The notes beneath the pieces were generated by a model. The model saw only the letters and a program-made list of their open reading frames with translations. It did no database searches and was not told the origin of the DNA. From positions 542,672 through 606,671 of the forward strand of contig NZ_KQ758467.1 of assembly GCF_001456955.1 (NCBI RefSeq): a stretch of 64,000 nt of DNA, written 5' to 3'. The stretch comes from Microbacterium enclense. GTDB lineage: Bacteria > Actinomycetota > Actinomycetes > Actinomycetales > Microbacteriaceae. Positions 42,471 to 51,920 of the stretch are shown piece after piece (positions within the stretch are counted from its first letter, which is position 1; every line of letters starts with the position of its first letter). Position numbers and translations under genes: made by a program.

Positions 42471-44077
42471 GCGGCGCCGGCCCCACCTTCTTCCACGGAG
42501 GGGTGGTGCGCACCGGCGCGGGCGACACCGATCGCCTCCTCGTCGTCGACGGGGTCGTACGCCCCGCCCCGCAGACAGCCCCGGCCGGTGCCGAGATCGT
42601 CGACCTCCGAGGCGGCTACCTCGGCCCCGCCTTCGCCGACGGACACGCGCACCCGCTTCTGGCGGGGATGGAGGCGGCCGGCCCGACGCTGCGCCATCTG
42701 GGCAGCGTCGCGCAGATCGCCCGCGCCGTCGAGCGCTGGGCGGACGAGCATCCGGATGCCACGTGGATCACCGGCGCCAGCTACGACGCCACGATCGCCG
42801 CCGACGGCCTGTTCGATGCCCGCTGGCTCGATCACACCGCTCGACCCGTCGTGCTGCGGGCGTGGGACTACCACACGGTGTGGTGCAACTCCGCGGCGCT
42901 CCGGCTCGCCGGAATCGACCGGCACACCCCCGACCCGCCCCTGGGACACATCGTGCGGCGGCCAGACGGCGAGCCGCTCGGAACCCTGCGCGAGGCCGCG
43001 GTGTCGCTCGTCTGGAACCTGGTGCCCCAGCCCGGACCGGAGGAGCGCGCAGCCCGGCTCGGCGAAGCCAGCCGCACCCTCGCCGCGTACGGCATCACCT
43101 GGGCGCAGGAAGCATGGGCCGAACCCGACGATCTCGACGCGTGGGCGCACGCGGCCGAGCGTGACCTGCTCGCGATCGACGTCGATCTCGCCCTGCGCGC
43201 CGACCCGCTGCGCTGGCCGGGACACCTCGAAGAGCTGGTCGCGGGCGCTGCGCGCATCGAGGGGCTTCCCGGGCTGACCGCCCGCACGCTGAAATTCTTC
43301 GTCGACGGCATCGTCGAGAACCGAACGGCCTCGCTCCTCGACGACTACGCCGACACCTGCACGCGCGGACTGCCGAACTGGCGCGACGGCGACCTGGCTG
43401 CCGCGCTCGTGGACGCGCAGCGTGCCGGATTCGACATCCATCTGCACGCCATCGGCGACGCCGGCGTGCGCACGGCCCTCGACGCCGTCGCGCACCTGCG
43501 ATCGGTCGAGCAATCGCGGCCCGCGCGCGTGACCATCGCCCACGCGCAGCTCATCCACCCCGACGACCTCCAGCGCTTCGCGGCGCTCGACGTCACCGTC
43601 TGCTTCCAACCCCTGTGGGCGCAGTACGACGCCGTCATGCGGGATCTCACCCTTCCGGCGGTCGGGGTGAACCGTGCCACGCAGTATCGGATGGCCTCCG
43701 TTCTGGCATCCGGCGCCCGCCTCACCTTCGGCAGCGATTGGCCCGTCACCAGCCCCGACGTGCTGGCCGGTATCGCGACGGCGGTGACGCGCCAGACGCC
43801 CGACGGGATGCCGGAGGGCGGGTGGAGCCCCGAGGAACGGCTCACCATCACCGACGCGCTCGACGCGGCGAGCCGCGCCGCCACGGCGCAGGGTCGCCGG
43901 GGGACACCGGACGCCGCGCTCGCACCGGGGGCGGCCGCTGACCTCGTGTGGCTGTCGGACGACCCGCGCACGACGCCACCGACCCAGCTCCGCGACATCC
44001 AGGTGCTCGGCACCTGGCGGCGCGGACGACGTATCCACGCCTCCGCGGAGGCTCGTTCTGCGAAGGAGCAGAGATGA
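42467..44077 (+). CDS. Amidohydrolase (YtcJ-like)
   Basis: 536 residues. Metal-dependent hydrolase of the amidohydrolase-3 type: the HxH motif is in FADGHAHPLL (about residues 58-66), KFFVDGIVENRTA in the middle, HLHAIGD and IAHAQLI at the following metal positions, and FGSDWPVTSPD with the late aspartate. The substrate is unknown; in this operon it may hydrolyse an amide, lactam or N-acyl form of the amine substrate. ATG overlaps the preceding stop by 4 nt. The permease gene follows 18 nt downstream. Confidence 0.88.
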   Translation: MSGAGPTFFHGGVVRTGAGDTDRLLVVDGVVRPAPQTAPAGAEIVDLRGGYLGPAFADGHAHPLLAGMEAAGPTLRHLGSVAQIARAVERWADEHPDATWITGASYDATIAADGLFDARWLDHTARPVVLRAWDYHTVWCNSAALRLAGIDRHTPDPPLGHIVRRPDGEPLGTLREAAVSLVWNLVPQPGPEERAARLGEASRTLAAYGITWAQEAWAEPDDLDAWAHAAERDLLAIDVDLALRADPLRWPGHLEELVAGAARIEGLPGLTARTLKFFVDGIVENRTASLLDDYADTCTRGLPNWRDGDLAAALVDAQRAGFDIHLHAIGDAGVRTALDAVAHLRSVEQSRPARVTIAHAQLIHPDDLQRFAALDVTVCFQPLWAQYDAVMRDLTLPAVGVNRATQYRMASVLASGARLTFGSDWPVTSPDVLAGIATAVTRQTPDGMPEGGWSPEERLTITDALDAASRAATAQGRRGTPDAALAPGAAADLVWLSDDPRTTPPTQLRDIQVLGTWRRGRRIHASAEARSAKEQR

Positions 44078-44095
44078 CTGTTCGAAGGAGCACCG

Positions 44096-45601
44096 ATGCG
44101 TGACCTGACCGCACGGAAGGAGGAGTTGACCGCCTCCGAGAAGCACAGCGGCCTGCGGCGCACGCTCAGTCGCCGTCACATCCAGATGATCGCGATCGGC
44201 GGCGCCATCGGCACCGGCCTCTTCCTCGGGTCGGGCCGGACCATCGGCTACGCCGGCCCGTCGATCATCTTCATCTACATGATCATCGGCTTCTTCGTCT
44301 TCTTCATCATGCGCGCCCTCGGCGAGATGCTGCTGTCGAACCTGCACTACAAGACCTTCGCCGACCTGGCGAAAGACCTCATCGGCCCGTGGGCCGGATA
44401 CTTCGTCAACTGGAACTACTGGCTGGCGTGCGTGGTCGCGGGGATCGCCGATGTCGTCGCGATCACGGCGTACATGAAGTTCTTCGACGAGGACGTCCCG
44501 GTCTGGCTCGTCGCGGTCGTCACATCCGCGGTGCTGCTGTTCTTCAACCTGCAGCCCGTGAAGTGGTTCGGCGAGCTGGAGTTCTGGTTCGCCGTGTCGA
44601 AGGTCGTGACCATCGTCGCCCTGCTCGTCGTGGGCAGCATCATGATCGTCACGGGGTTCACTCCGGCGGGCCGATCGCCTGCGTCGCTGACCCACCTGTG
44701 GGACGCGGGCGGCATGTTCCCGATGGGCGCCGCAGGTTTCGTGCTCGGGTTCCAGATCGCCATCTACGCCTTCGCATCCGTCGAGCTCGTCGGCACGGTG
44801 GCCGCCGAGGCGAAGGAGCCGCACAAGACGCTCCCCAAGGCCGTGAACTCGGTCGTGCTGCGTGTGCTGTTGTTCTACGTCGGAGCCCTCATCGTGATCA
44901 TGTCGGTGACCCCGTGGAACCAGATCGACCCCAACCAAAGTCCGTTCATCACCGTGTTCTCGACGGCCGGATTCCAGGCCGCGGCCGCCGTGATCGGTCT
45001 CGTCGTGATCGTGTCGGCCGCATCGAGCGGCAACTCGCAGATCTACGCCGGCGTCCGCATGCTCTACGGCCTCGCCCGAGACGGGCACGCCCCCGCGGTC
45101 TTCGCGCGCCTGAGCAGGGGCAGGATCCCCGTCGCCGCGGCCGTGCTGACCGGCGGACTGGTCTTCCTCTCCGTCCCCCTGCTGTATGCCGGCGACTCCG
45201 TGCTGAGCGCCTTCTCGTTCGTGACGTCGGTGTGCTCGGTGCTGATCCTGTTCACCTGGAGCTCGATCCTCGTGTCGTACCTGCGGTACCGCCGCCGCCA
45301 CCCCGACCGGCACGCGGCCTCGGCATTCAAGATGCCGCTCGGCAGGGTCATGCCCTGGGTCACGTTCGGGTTCTTCCTGTTCATGCTCGGCGCCATCGCC
45401 TCCAACCCCGACACGCTTCCGGCGCTGCTCGCCGCGCCGTTCTGGTTCGCCTTCCTCGCTGTGATGTGGACGCTGCGCCGTCGCGCGCTCGCGCGGAGCG
45501 GCCGACCCATCACCGGGCACATCCCCCTGCCCGACTTCGACCCCGACCGTGCGCCGTCGTCGGCCCGCCCGTCGGACCACCGCTCGGAGGACGCATCATG
45601 A
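44096..45601 (+). CDS. APC-family amino-acid permease (CycA/AAT-like)
   Basis: 501 residues with twelve membrane helices. RRHIQMIAIGGAIGTGLFLGSG at residues about 26-47 is the unwound helix-1 motif of the amino-acid transporter (AAT) family, and GYAGPSIIFIYMIIG follows; the acidic/basic C-terminus (HPDRHAASAFKMPLG) also matches CycA-like D-Ser/Ala/Gly or GABA-type permeases. It should import the operon's substrate. The stop overlaps the next gene's ATG (ATGA). Confidence 0.92.
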   Translation: MRDLTARKEELTASEKHSGLRRTLSRRHIQMIAIGGAIGTGLFLGSGRTIGYAGPSIIFIYMIIGFFVFFIMRALGEMLLSNLHYKTFADLAKDLIGPWAGYFVNWNYWLACVVAGIADVVAITAYMKFFDEDVPVWLVAVVTSAVLLFFNLQPVKWFGELEFWFAVSKVVTIVALLVVGSIMIVTGFTPAGRSPASLTHLWDAGGMFPMGAAGFVLGFQIAIYAFASVELVGTVAAEAKEPHKTLPKAVNSVVLRVLLFYVGALIVIMSVTPWNQIDPNQSPFITVFSTAGFQAAAAVIGLVVIVSAASSGNSQIYAGVRMLYGLARDGHAPAVFARLSRGRIPVAAAVLTGGLVFLSVPLLYAGDSVLSAFSFVTSVCSVLILFTWSSILVSYLRYRRRHPDRHAASAFKMPLGRVMPWVTFGFFLFMLGAIASNPDTLPALLAAPFWFAFLAVMWTLRRRALARSGRPITGHIPLPDFDPDRAPSSARPSDHRSEDAS

Positions 45602-48507
45602 GCGACACCACGACCACAAGCGACACCACGACCACGGACTGGCTCCGCGCGCGTCCGGAGGTCGACCCGACGCAGGCCGTAGCCCTGGCGCGCGAGCATT
45701 ACGCGGTAGAAGGGCACGCCCGCGAGCTCGGCAGCCAGCAGGACCGCAACTTCGCCGTGGGGACGGCGGGCGACGGCATCCTGCTGAAGATCAATCACCC
45801 GTCGGTCACCGATGCCGAGCTCGACCTGCAGATACACGCGTCGGACGTGCTGCGCCGAGCGGGTGTGCGCACCCCCGCGGTCGTGCCCACCCTCGACGGT
45901 GCGCGTCGCTTCGCCTGGAACGCCGGGGGCGACACGCCCTCCGCCGTCTGCGCCTTCGAACTGATCCCGGGCACCTCGCTCTTCGATGCGGGCGCGCTCA
46001 CCGGGGCGCAGGCGGAGGAGCTCGGTCGGCTGTGCGCCCGGGTGGATGCGGCGTTCGCCCCGGTGCGCCACCCCGCCGCCGAGCGCACGCTGCAGTGGGA
46101 GATGGGGCAGGCCTTCGAGGTCGTGCAGGCCCTCGCGCCCAGCCTCCCCGACGCGGAACGCGCGTATGTGCAGGCGCAGACTCGCGAGGCGTGGGCTGCC
46201 GTGGCACGTCTCGCCGACGACCTGCCGCGTCAGTTCGTGCACGGCGATCTCACCAGCGACAACGTGATGCAGGACGACTCCGGGCGCCTTTGGGTCATCG
46301 ACCTGGGCGACGCGGTCGAGTCGTGGCGGGTCGCCGATCTGGCGATCCTCGTGGCCGACGTCTTCGGACGAACGGGCAGCCTCGCCCACGCCGCCCGCGC
46401 CGTGCGGGGCTACTCGTCGACCACGCCCCTGACCGAGGCGGAACTGGCGGTCCTGTGGCCGATGGTGGTGCTGCGCGGCGCGGTGCTGTGCGCGAGCGGC
46501 TGGAGTCAGCAGGAGATCGACCCGGACAACGCCTATGCGAAGTCACGGATGCAGCACGAATGGAACGTGTTCGCGCAGGCCGCGCGTCGGGATGCCGATG
46601 AGGTGACGGCGCAGTTCCGGCTGGCCGCCGGACTCCCGCACCGCGCGGACATCGAGGCGTATCGACCCCTCGTCGAGGGGCTCGCGCTCGCGGAGCCGGT
46701 GGATCTCGGCATCCGCAGCGCTCTTCTCGACCGTGGGGAGTGGACCGACCCGTCGACGGAGCTCACTGCGGCGCGATCGGCGTTGCGCCGCGGGGTGGCG
46801 CTGTTCCGCTTCGGCGAGATGCGCCTCACGCGCGTGTCGTGGGACGTCGCCCGGCCTGCGCCGGCGCGCGCCCGCATGGTCGACGTGTGGACCCGCCCGG
46901 GTGCGATCGTGCGTGCACCGTTCGCCGGGGTCGTGAGCGTTCAGGGCCGGCGCCTCGACCTGGCCGACGCGGGGGTTGTGCTCGGCATCGAGGGCGTCGA
47001 CGACCCGGCCTCGGGGCCGGTCGAGGCGGGACAGGTCATCGGGTCCGTCGCGGCGACGGCCCCCGGGGTCGGGCGACTGCGGGTGACCCGGCGGATGCTC
47101 GGCGCACCGGCCGACGCCCCCTTCGTCGACGCGGACGGTGAATACGAGACGGACGGCAGCGCAGACCCGTCGGTCTTGCTGGGCACCCGTCCCGTCGCCG
47201 ATCCGGTGTTGGCATCCCGCGAGCAGCAGCAGCGCCGTGACCGGGTGATGGCCAGCTCGGCCGAGCGTTACTACGACGACCCGCCGCAGTTCGAGCGCGG
47301 GTGGGACACCCGTCTGGTGTCGACGACCGGTCGCGCCTACCTCGACATGGTCAACAACGTCACCGCGATCGGGCACTCGCACCCTCGACTGGCGGATGCC
47401 GTGGGGCGGCAGTTGCACGTGCTCAACACGAACTCCCGCTTCCTGTACGAGGCTTTCGCAGACGTGTCGGAGAAGCTTCTCGCGCACGCACCCGACCCCT
47501 CGCTCGACGCCGTGATCCCGGTCAACAGCGGGTCGGAGGCCGTAGAGCTGGCCCTGCGGCTCGCGCGCGCGGCGACGGGACGGCGGGACGTGATCGCCGT
47601 CGACGAGGGCTACCACGGTTGGACGACGGGCGCGGACGCCGTGAGCACGTCGGCCTTCGACAATCCGCACGCGCGGGGGTCGCGGCCCGACTGGGTGCAC
47701 CTCGTGGACGCTCCCAACGCGTACCGCGGACCGTTCGGCGGCGAGGACGCCGGTGCCCGCTACGCCGCGCAGGTGCGGGAGGTCGCCGCGCGGCTGAGCG
47801 CGGAGCGCGAGGGACCGGCGGCGTTCATCTGCGAGCCGGTGCTGGGCAACGCCGGTGGAGTGGTTCCGCCCGCGGGGTTCCTGGCCGCCGCCTACGCGGC
47901 CGTCCGCGCCCACGGCGGACTCGCGATCGCCGACGAGGTGCAGGTGGGCTACGGGCGGCTCGGCGCCGCCTTCTGGGGTGCCAGCACACAGGGCGCGGTG
48001 CCCGACATCATCACCGTGGCGAAGGCGGCGGGCAACGCCTTCCCCTTCGGTGCCGTGATCACGAGACGCGAGATCGTCGACGCGCTCGCGCGGGAGGGGA
48101 TGTTCTTCTCCTCCGCCGCCGGGGCGCCGGCCAGTGCCGTGGCGGGGGCGGTCGTGCTCGACGTCATCCGCGACGAAGGGCTGCAGCGCAACGCCGCCCG
48201 CGTCGGAGAACACCTGTTCGACCTGCTCGAAGGGTTGCGCCGACGGCATCCGCTCATCGGGGCCGTCCACGGGATGGGTCTCTACCAGGGGGTCGAACTC
48301 GTGCGCGACCGCGACACCAAGGAGCCGGCGACCGAGGAAGCGGCCGAGATCTCGCGGCGCCTGCTCGCGCGCGGGATCATCGTGCAGCCGGCGTCGGAGC
48401 GGCAGAACGTGCTCAAGGTGAAGCCGCCGCTCACCTTCTCGAGGGAAGACGCCGAGACGTTCGTCGAGGCGCTGGACATCGTGCTGAAGGAGTACGCGCG
48501 GTCGTAG
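45598..48507 (+). CDS. Kinase (APH/hydroxylysine-kinase-like)-biotinyl/M23-like-class III aminotransferase fusion
   Basis: 969 residues in three parts. Residues 15-330: aminoglycoside-phosphotransferase fold, with the catalytic HGD at 215-217 (FVHGDLTSDN) and the metal VIDLGD near 236; this subgroup includes hydroxylysine kinase. Residues about 400-520: a small beta-rich linker domain (APFAGVVSVQGR). Residues 540-969: class III PLP enzyme with IPVNSGSEA, the aspartate motif IADEVQVG and the Schiff-base Lys809 in TVAKAAGN. This last part is like the mammalian AGXT2L phospho-lyases that eliminate phosphate from O-phosphoethanolamine or phosphohydroxylysine. A kinase plus phospho-lyase in one chain suggests phosphorylation then elimination of a hydroxy-amine. 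A terminator follows. Confidence 0.85.
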   Translation: MSDTTTTSDTTTTDWLRARPEVDPTQAVALAREHYAVEGHARELGSQQDRNFAVGTAGDGILLKINHPSVTDAELDLQIHASDVLRRAGVRTPAVVPTLDGARRFAWNAGGDTPSAVCAFELIPGTSLFDAGALTGAQAEELGRLCARVDAAFAPVRHPAAERTLQWEMGQAFEVVQALAPSLPDAERAYVQAQTREAWAAVARLADDLPRQFVHGDLTSDNVMQDDSGRLWVIDLGDAVESWRVADLAILVADVFGRTGSLAHAARAVRGYSSTTPLTEAELAVLWPMVVLRGAVLCASGWSQQEIDPDNAYAKSRMQHEWNVFAQAARRDADEVTAQFRLAAGLPHRADIEAYRPLVEGLALAEPVDLGIRSALLDRGEWTDPSTELTAARSALRRGVALFRFGEMRLTRVSWDVARPAPARARMVDVWTRPGAIVRAPFAGVVSVQGRRLDLADAGVVLGIEGVDDPASGPVEAGQVIGSVAATAPGVGRLRVTRRMLGAPADAPFVDADGEYETDGSADPSVLLGTRPVADPVLASREQQQRRDRVMASSAERYYDDPPQFERGWDTRLVSTTGRAYLDMVNNVTAIGHSHPRLADAVGRQLHVLNTNSRFLYEAFADVSEKLLAHAPDPSLDAVIPVNSGSEAVELALRLARAATGRRDVIAVDEGYHGWTTGADAVSTSAFDNPHARGSRPDWVHLVDAPNAYRGPFGGEDAGARYAAQVREVAARLSAEREGPAAFICEPVLGNAGGVVPPAGFLAAAYAAVRAHGGLAIADEVQVGYGRLGAAFWGASTQGAVPDIITVAKAAGNAFPFGAVITRREIVDALAREGMFFSSAAGAPASAVAGAVVLDVIRDEGLQRNAARVGEHLFDLLEGLRRRHPLIGAVHGMGLYQGVELVRDRDTKEPATEEAAEISRRLLARGIIVQPASERQNVLKVKPPLTFSREDAETFVEALDIVLKEYARS

Positions 48508-48540
48508 CCGGCGACGTGAGAGCGGCCGACGCACGGCGCA

Positions 48541-48576
48541 GCCGCGGCTCGAGGCGGATGATCCTCGAGTCGCGGC
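48541..48576 (+). terminator. Strong terminator closing the 40.9-48.5 kb operon
   Basis: GCCGCGGCTCGAGG (48541-48554) pairs with CCTCGAGTCGCGGC (48563-48576), 14 bp with one G-T wobble, loop CGGATGAT, 34 nt after the stop of the fusion gene. Confidence 0.85.
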
Positions 48577-48657
48577 CCGTCGTGCGGCCGTCAGCGCCGC
48601 GCGCCTCCTGCGCAACCCTCATCCGCGGCCCCGCGAACCGGTCCTACGGTGTCCGGC

Positions 48658-49455
48658 GTGACGACGCAGCACCACTCCGTGACCAATCTCGCCTTCCGCT
48701 CCTTCTCGACCCGGCGGCCGGGGGCTCCGGTGTACGTGCTCGTGCATGGCATCGGCATGTCGCACCGCTACTTCCGGCGCCTCCAGGCCGAACTGGCGAC
48801 GGATGCCGAGGTGCGCGCCGTCGATCTGCCCGGCTTCGGCGGGGTGCCGAAACCCGGACGGACCCCCGGCATCCGCGAGACCGCCGATGCCCTCGGCCGC
48901 GTGCTCGACGAACTGGGAGTGCGTGACGCCGTGATGGTCGGGCAGTCGATGGGTTCGCAGTGGGTGGTCGAGCTCGCCCGTCTGCGCCCCGACCTGGCGC
49001 GGGGCGTCGTCGCGCTCGGGCCGGTGGTCGACAGTGCGCGGCGGGAGGCGGTCACGCAGGCGCTGCTGCTGGCCCGCGACTCCGCGCTCGAACCCCCGCG
49101 GCTGAACGGCATCGTCGTCAGCGACTATCTGCGGTGCGGACCCGTCTGGTACGCGCGGCAGGCGGTGCACATGCTGCGGTACCCGATAGAGGAGCGAATA
49201 TCGGGCCTCGGGGTGCCTCTCCTTCTCATGCGCGGTTCGAACGACCCGATCGCCTCGCAGGAGTGGGTGGAGCGGCTCGCCGCACGGGCGCCGATCGCCG
49301 AGGTCGCGGTGATCGAGGGCCACCGGCACCTCGCCCACTTCACCGCACCGCGCGAGACGGCGGAGCGGATCCGCGACTTCAGCTCTCGTGCACGACGGCG
49401 GTCAGCTCCGGCAGCAGGTCCCGCGCGAGAAAGCCCACACCCACCCGCTCGGTGA
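48658..49455 (+). CDS. Alpha/beta hydrolase
   Basis: 265 residues. The oxyanion HGIGMSHRYF, the elbow VGQSMGSQ (Ser of GxSxG), and EGHRHLAHFTAP with the catalytic His are all present, typical of MhpC-like esterases. The GTG at 48658 follows TACGGT by 7 nt (leaderless), which I prefer to the GTG at 48649 lying inside the -10. Its last 26 codons overlap the 3' end of the opposite NAD(P)HX dehydratase gene (49379 on), so the C-terminal Arg/Pro-rich tail may be poorly conserved. Substrate unknown. Confidence 0.85.
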   Translation: MTTQHHSVTNLAFRSFSTRRPGAPVYVLVHGIGMSHRYFRRLQAELATDAEVRAVDLPGFGGVPKPGRTPGIRETADALGRVLDELGVRDAVMVGQSMGSQWVVELARLRPDLARGVVALGPVVDSARREAVTQALLLARDSALEPPRLNGIVVSDYLRCGPVWYARQAVHMLRYPIEERISGLGVPLLLMRGSNDPIASQEWVERLAARAPIAEVAVIEGHRHLAHFTAPRETAERIRDFSSRARRRSAPAAGPARESPHPPAR

Positions 49456-50203
49456 GCCGGTCGCCGGCGCGGGCGTGCGTCCACCCGCCCCAGACGGCCG
49501 CACGCTCCGGCTCCATGCCGAGGGCGGCGAACCCCGTGATGGCGCCCGAGAGCACGTCGCCGCTGCCGGCGGTGCCGAGACCCGACCCACCCGGCTCGGC
49601 CTGCCAACACCGCCCGTCCGGGTGCGCGACCGTGCCGAAGCAATGTACGACGGCGTCGTACCGTCGTGCGATCTCCACGATGTCGGCCTCGCGATCGGCG
49701 CTCAGGTCGCGTTCGAGCAGCAGCTCCGCTTCCTCTTCATTGGCGTTGATGAGCAGGTCGGAGGGCAGGATGCCGCGATCAAAGGACGGCAGGATGCCGA
49801 GCGCGAACGCATCGAGCACGAGGCGGTCGATGTCGGCGCCGGCCACGGTCTGCAGCGCCGCGCGGGTGGCATCCGGATCATCGAAACCCGGGCCGAGGAG
49901 CACGGCATCCGCCGACTCCAGCCCCGAGCGCAGGGCGTCGTCGAGGGGGCCCGACCCGGTCGGCAGCTCGTACACGCCCGCCTCGGGCATGGCGGGGCCG
50001 AGACTGGGGGCGAGTGCCGCGGGAACCGCGAGGCCCACCCGGCCCGCGCCCACGCGCAGGGTCGCCTCGGCCGACAGCAGCACCGCGCCGGGGGAGCGGG
50101 GCGAACCGCCCACGACCACGACCTGTCCGCGCGACTTCTTCGAGCCGCCGGCGTCGGGCAGGCCCCACTCGCGCAGCAGCTGCAGGGTTACGGGTTCAGA
50201 CAT
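49379..50203 (-). CDS. nnrD: ADP-dependent NAD(P)H-hydrate dehydratase
   Basis: 274 residues. It repairs hydrated NADH/NADPH. The ribokinase-like fold shows VVVVGGSPRSPGAVLLSAEATLRVGAGRVG near 30-60, LINANEEEAELLL and, at the anion hole, GTAGSGDVLSGAITG (residues about 210-225). It lacks the NAD(P)HX epimerase domain often fused to it. Start at 50203 (ATG); the phosphatase stop overlaps it by 8 nt, so the two genes are one operon. Confidence 0.9.
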   Translation of the reverse strand: MSEPVTLQLLREWGLPDAGGSKKSRGQVVVVGGSPRSPGAVLLSAEATLRVGAGRVGLAVPAALAPSLGPAMPEAGVYELPTGSGPLDDALRSGLESADAVLLGPGFDDPDATRAALQTVAGADIDRLVLDAFALGILPSFDRGILPSDLLINANEEEAELLLERDLSADREADIVEIARRYDAVVHCFGTVAHPDGRCWQAEPGGSGLGTAGSGDVLSGAITGFAALGMEPERAAVWGGWTHARAGDRLTERVGVGFLARDLLPELTAVVHES

Positions 50204-50912
50204 CGTCTTCTCCGGAGTGCACGGTGACGTCGGCACCCTGGCTCTCGAGGTGGTCGACGGCCGAGAAGGTGACGAGCTTCCACCCCTCGTCGTCGCGGAC
50301 CAGCTCGGTCACCGAGGCGTTGCGCACGGTGTGGCTGGAGGCGAAGGCGAGCAGTTTCGCCTCGTCGAGCGGCAGCAGGACGTACAGCATCAGCATGATC
50401 ACGGCGTCGTGGGCGACGACCACGACGGTCGGCGCGGGTCGCTCGAGCGCGTCGCGGAAGAACGACCGCAGGCGCAGGGCGACATCGGCCCACGACTCCC
50501 CGCCCGGCGGCCGGTGGTAGAACTTGCCGAGGTGGCGCCGGCGTGCGGCCTCTTCGGGGTGCAATTCCTGCACGCCCTGCCAGGTGAGCAGATCCAGGAT
50601 GCCGAGCTCCCGGTCGCGCAGCCGCTCATCGACGAGCGCCTGGGATGCCGCGGGCACATCGTTCAGCGCGATCGCGAGGGTCTGCCGTGCGCGGCGGTAG
50701 GGCGACACCCAGTACTCGTCGACGTCGTCAGCGACGGAGCGGAGCCACGTGCCGAGGGCTCCGGCCTGCTCCCGGCCGGTCGCCGACAGCTCCACGTCGG
50801 CATCGCGGATGTCGAGCGCGATCACGGGGGAACCGGCCCGCTCGGCCTCCGACGCAGCCACGTTGCCTTCGCTTTCGCCGTGTCGGATGAGCAAGAGTCG
50901 CGTCACTGCCAT
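50196..50912 (-). CDS. Histidine phosphatase family protein (phosphoglycerate-mutase-like)
   Basis: 238 residues. The phosphohistidine motif is LLLIRHGESEGN (His11), with the conserved arginines in SPYRRARQT, the catalytic ERLRDRELG region and VVVVAHDAVI holding the second histidine. Substrate unknown; housekeeping hydrolases of this family act on small phosphates. TAACGT lies 6 nt before the ATG at 50912 (leaderless). It precedes and overlaps nnrD. Confidence 0.93.
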   Translation of the reverse strand: MAVTRLLLIRHGESEGNVAASEAERAGSPVIALDIRDADVELSATGREQAGALGTWLRSVADDVDEYWVSPYRRARQTLAIALNDVPAASQALVDERLRDRELGILDLLTWQGVQELHPEEAARRRHLGKFYHRPPGGESWADVALRLRSFFRDALERPAPTVVVVAHDAVIMLMLYVLLPLDEAKLLAFASSHTVRNASVTELVRDDEGWKLVTFSAVDHLESQGADVTVHSGEDDV

Positions 50913-51244
50913 GGCGGCACGTTACGTCGCGGAGTGGATGCAGCGCTCGGGCGTTGACAGGGTCGGCGGGGCTGACGAAGGGGCGGGGTCGCGGTCCGCC
51001 GGAACCGGCGCGCGGGCGGTGACCGCCCGGGCCGCTCGCGGGGACGGGAGGAAATCGTGGGAAGGGAGGATGCCGCGCGGCCGGAACGTCCTCCCAACGC
51101 CGGATCACCTCCCCGCGCGCTCCCCGCAACGCCGCGGACGCGCCCCCCGCCCAGGGCCCTGTGACGCAGCGCCGCGACCGCCGGGGAGGTGGCGGTCGCG
51201 ACGCGGTGCTCTCCTGGTGCGATGGGCACCCCAGCCGGATGCCG
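50913..51244. other. Intergenic stretch with one GGGAGG/CCTCCC palindromic element
   Basis: The 332 bp between the phosphatase and the small export-protein genes have no gene that I can support. From about 51045 to 51115 GGGAGGA and GAAGGGAGGA are followed by CCTCCCAACGCCGGATCACCTCCC, the same layout as the tandem family at 51.9-52.4 kb. The rest is simple GC-rich sequence. Confidence 0.6.
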
Positions 51245-51745
51245 TCACGCGGCGAACCGGATGACGCCGGCGATGATCAGCGTGATCACGGTCGTCCAGA
51301 GCGCGATCGCGGCCGCCTGCCACGCGATCACGCGCGCCGGGGAGACCCCGGTCGAGGTGAGGGCGGCGGCGGTGAACTGGGTGGGCAGCAGCAGCGGGCC
51401 GAGCAGGCTCACGCCGGGGGTGCCGTAGCGGTGGTACGCCCGTTCGAACTTCTGGCGGCGGGCGGTGACGGGCTTCTCGGGCGCCCCGCGGCGAGTGGTG
51501 ACGGCGGTGCGCACCCGCGAGGTCGCCAGCACGACGATCGCGACGCAGATGAGGTTGCCGACCGCGCCGGCGACAGCGGCGACGAGGGGGTTGATGCCGC
51601 CGATGATGCCGATGGCCGCGGCGCCCTCGCCCTCGATGAACGGCACCGCGCCGGCGAGGGCGACGATGAGCGGCTGCACGAGGTCGGGCACGTCGGCGAC
51701 GAGGCCCTGGAAGCCGAGGACGAGATCGCTGATGGGGTTCGACAT
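51245..51745 (-). CDS. Small multi-drug export family membrane protein
   Basis: 166 residues, about four or five helices. The N-terminal helices with VPFIEGEGAAAIGIIGGINP (residues about 34-53) and the basic middle loop (RRQKFERAYHRYGTPGVSLLGPLLLPTQF) match the small multi-drug export (COG2426) family, related in fold to DedA proteins. Drug transport is a database label rather than proof. A TGACGAATGTCA palindrome lies about 120 bp upstream of the start. Confidence 0.82.
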   Translation of the reverse strand: MSNPISDLVLGFQGLVADVPDLVQPLIVALAGAVPFIEGEGAAAIGIIGGINPLVAAVAGAVGNLICVAIVVLATSRVRTAVTTRRGAPEKPVTARRQKFERAYHRYGTPGVSLLGPLLLPTQFTAAALTSTGVSPARVIAWQAAAIALWTTVITLIIAGVIRFAA

Positions 51746-51865
51746 GACTGCTCCTGGGGGATGGGCCGCGGCGTGTTCCGCGGTGATTCCATCCCACCGA
51801 TCCGGGCCTGTCGGCGGCAGTGTCGCGGTGTCACGACCGCGCGGGAGGATGCGCCGGGGCGTGCA

Positions 51866-51877
51866 TGACGAATGTCA
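51866..51877. promoter_or_regulatory. Palindrome TGACGAATGTCA, copy 1
   Basis: TGACGAATGTCACGG occurs here and again at 53415-53429 before the histidine-kinase gene: 15 identical bases. The centre GAAT is fixed in both. It lies about 120 bp upstream of the export-protein gene on the minus strand. Confidence 0.6.
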
Positions 51878-51920
51878 CGGCGCCGCGGATGCCGTGGCGC
51901 CGGTGCTCCGGACGTTCGCG

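Noticed and set aside
42413..45580. A 1055-codon open frame on the minus strand across the decarboxylase operon
   Set aside because: It is opposite to genes with clear motifs and its product is Arg/Gly/Asp-rich nonsense without family similarity. High GC suppresses stops in such frames.
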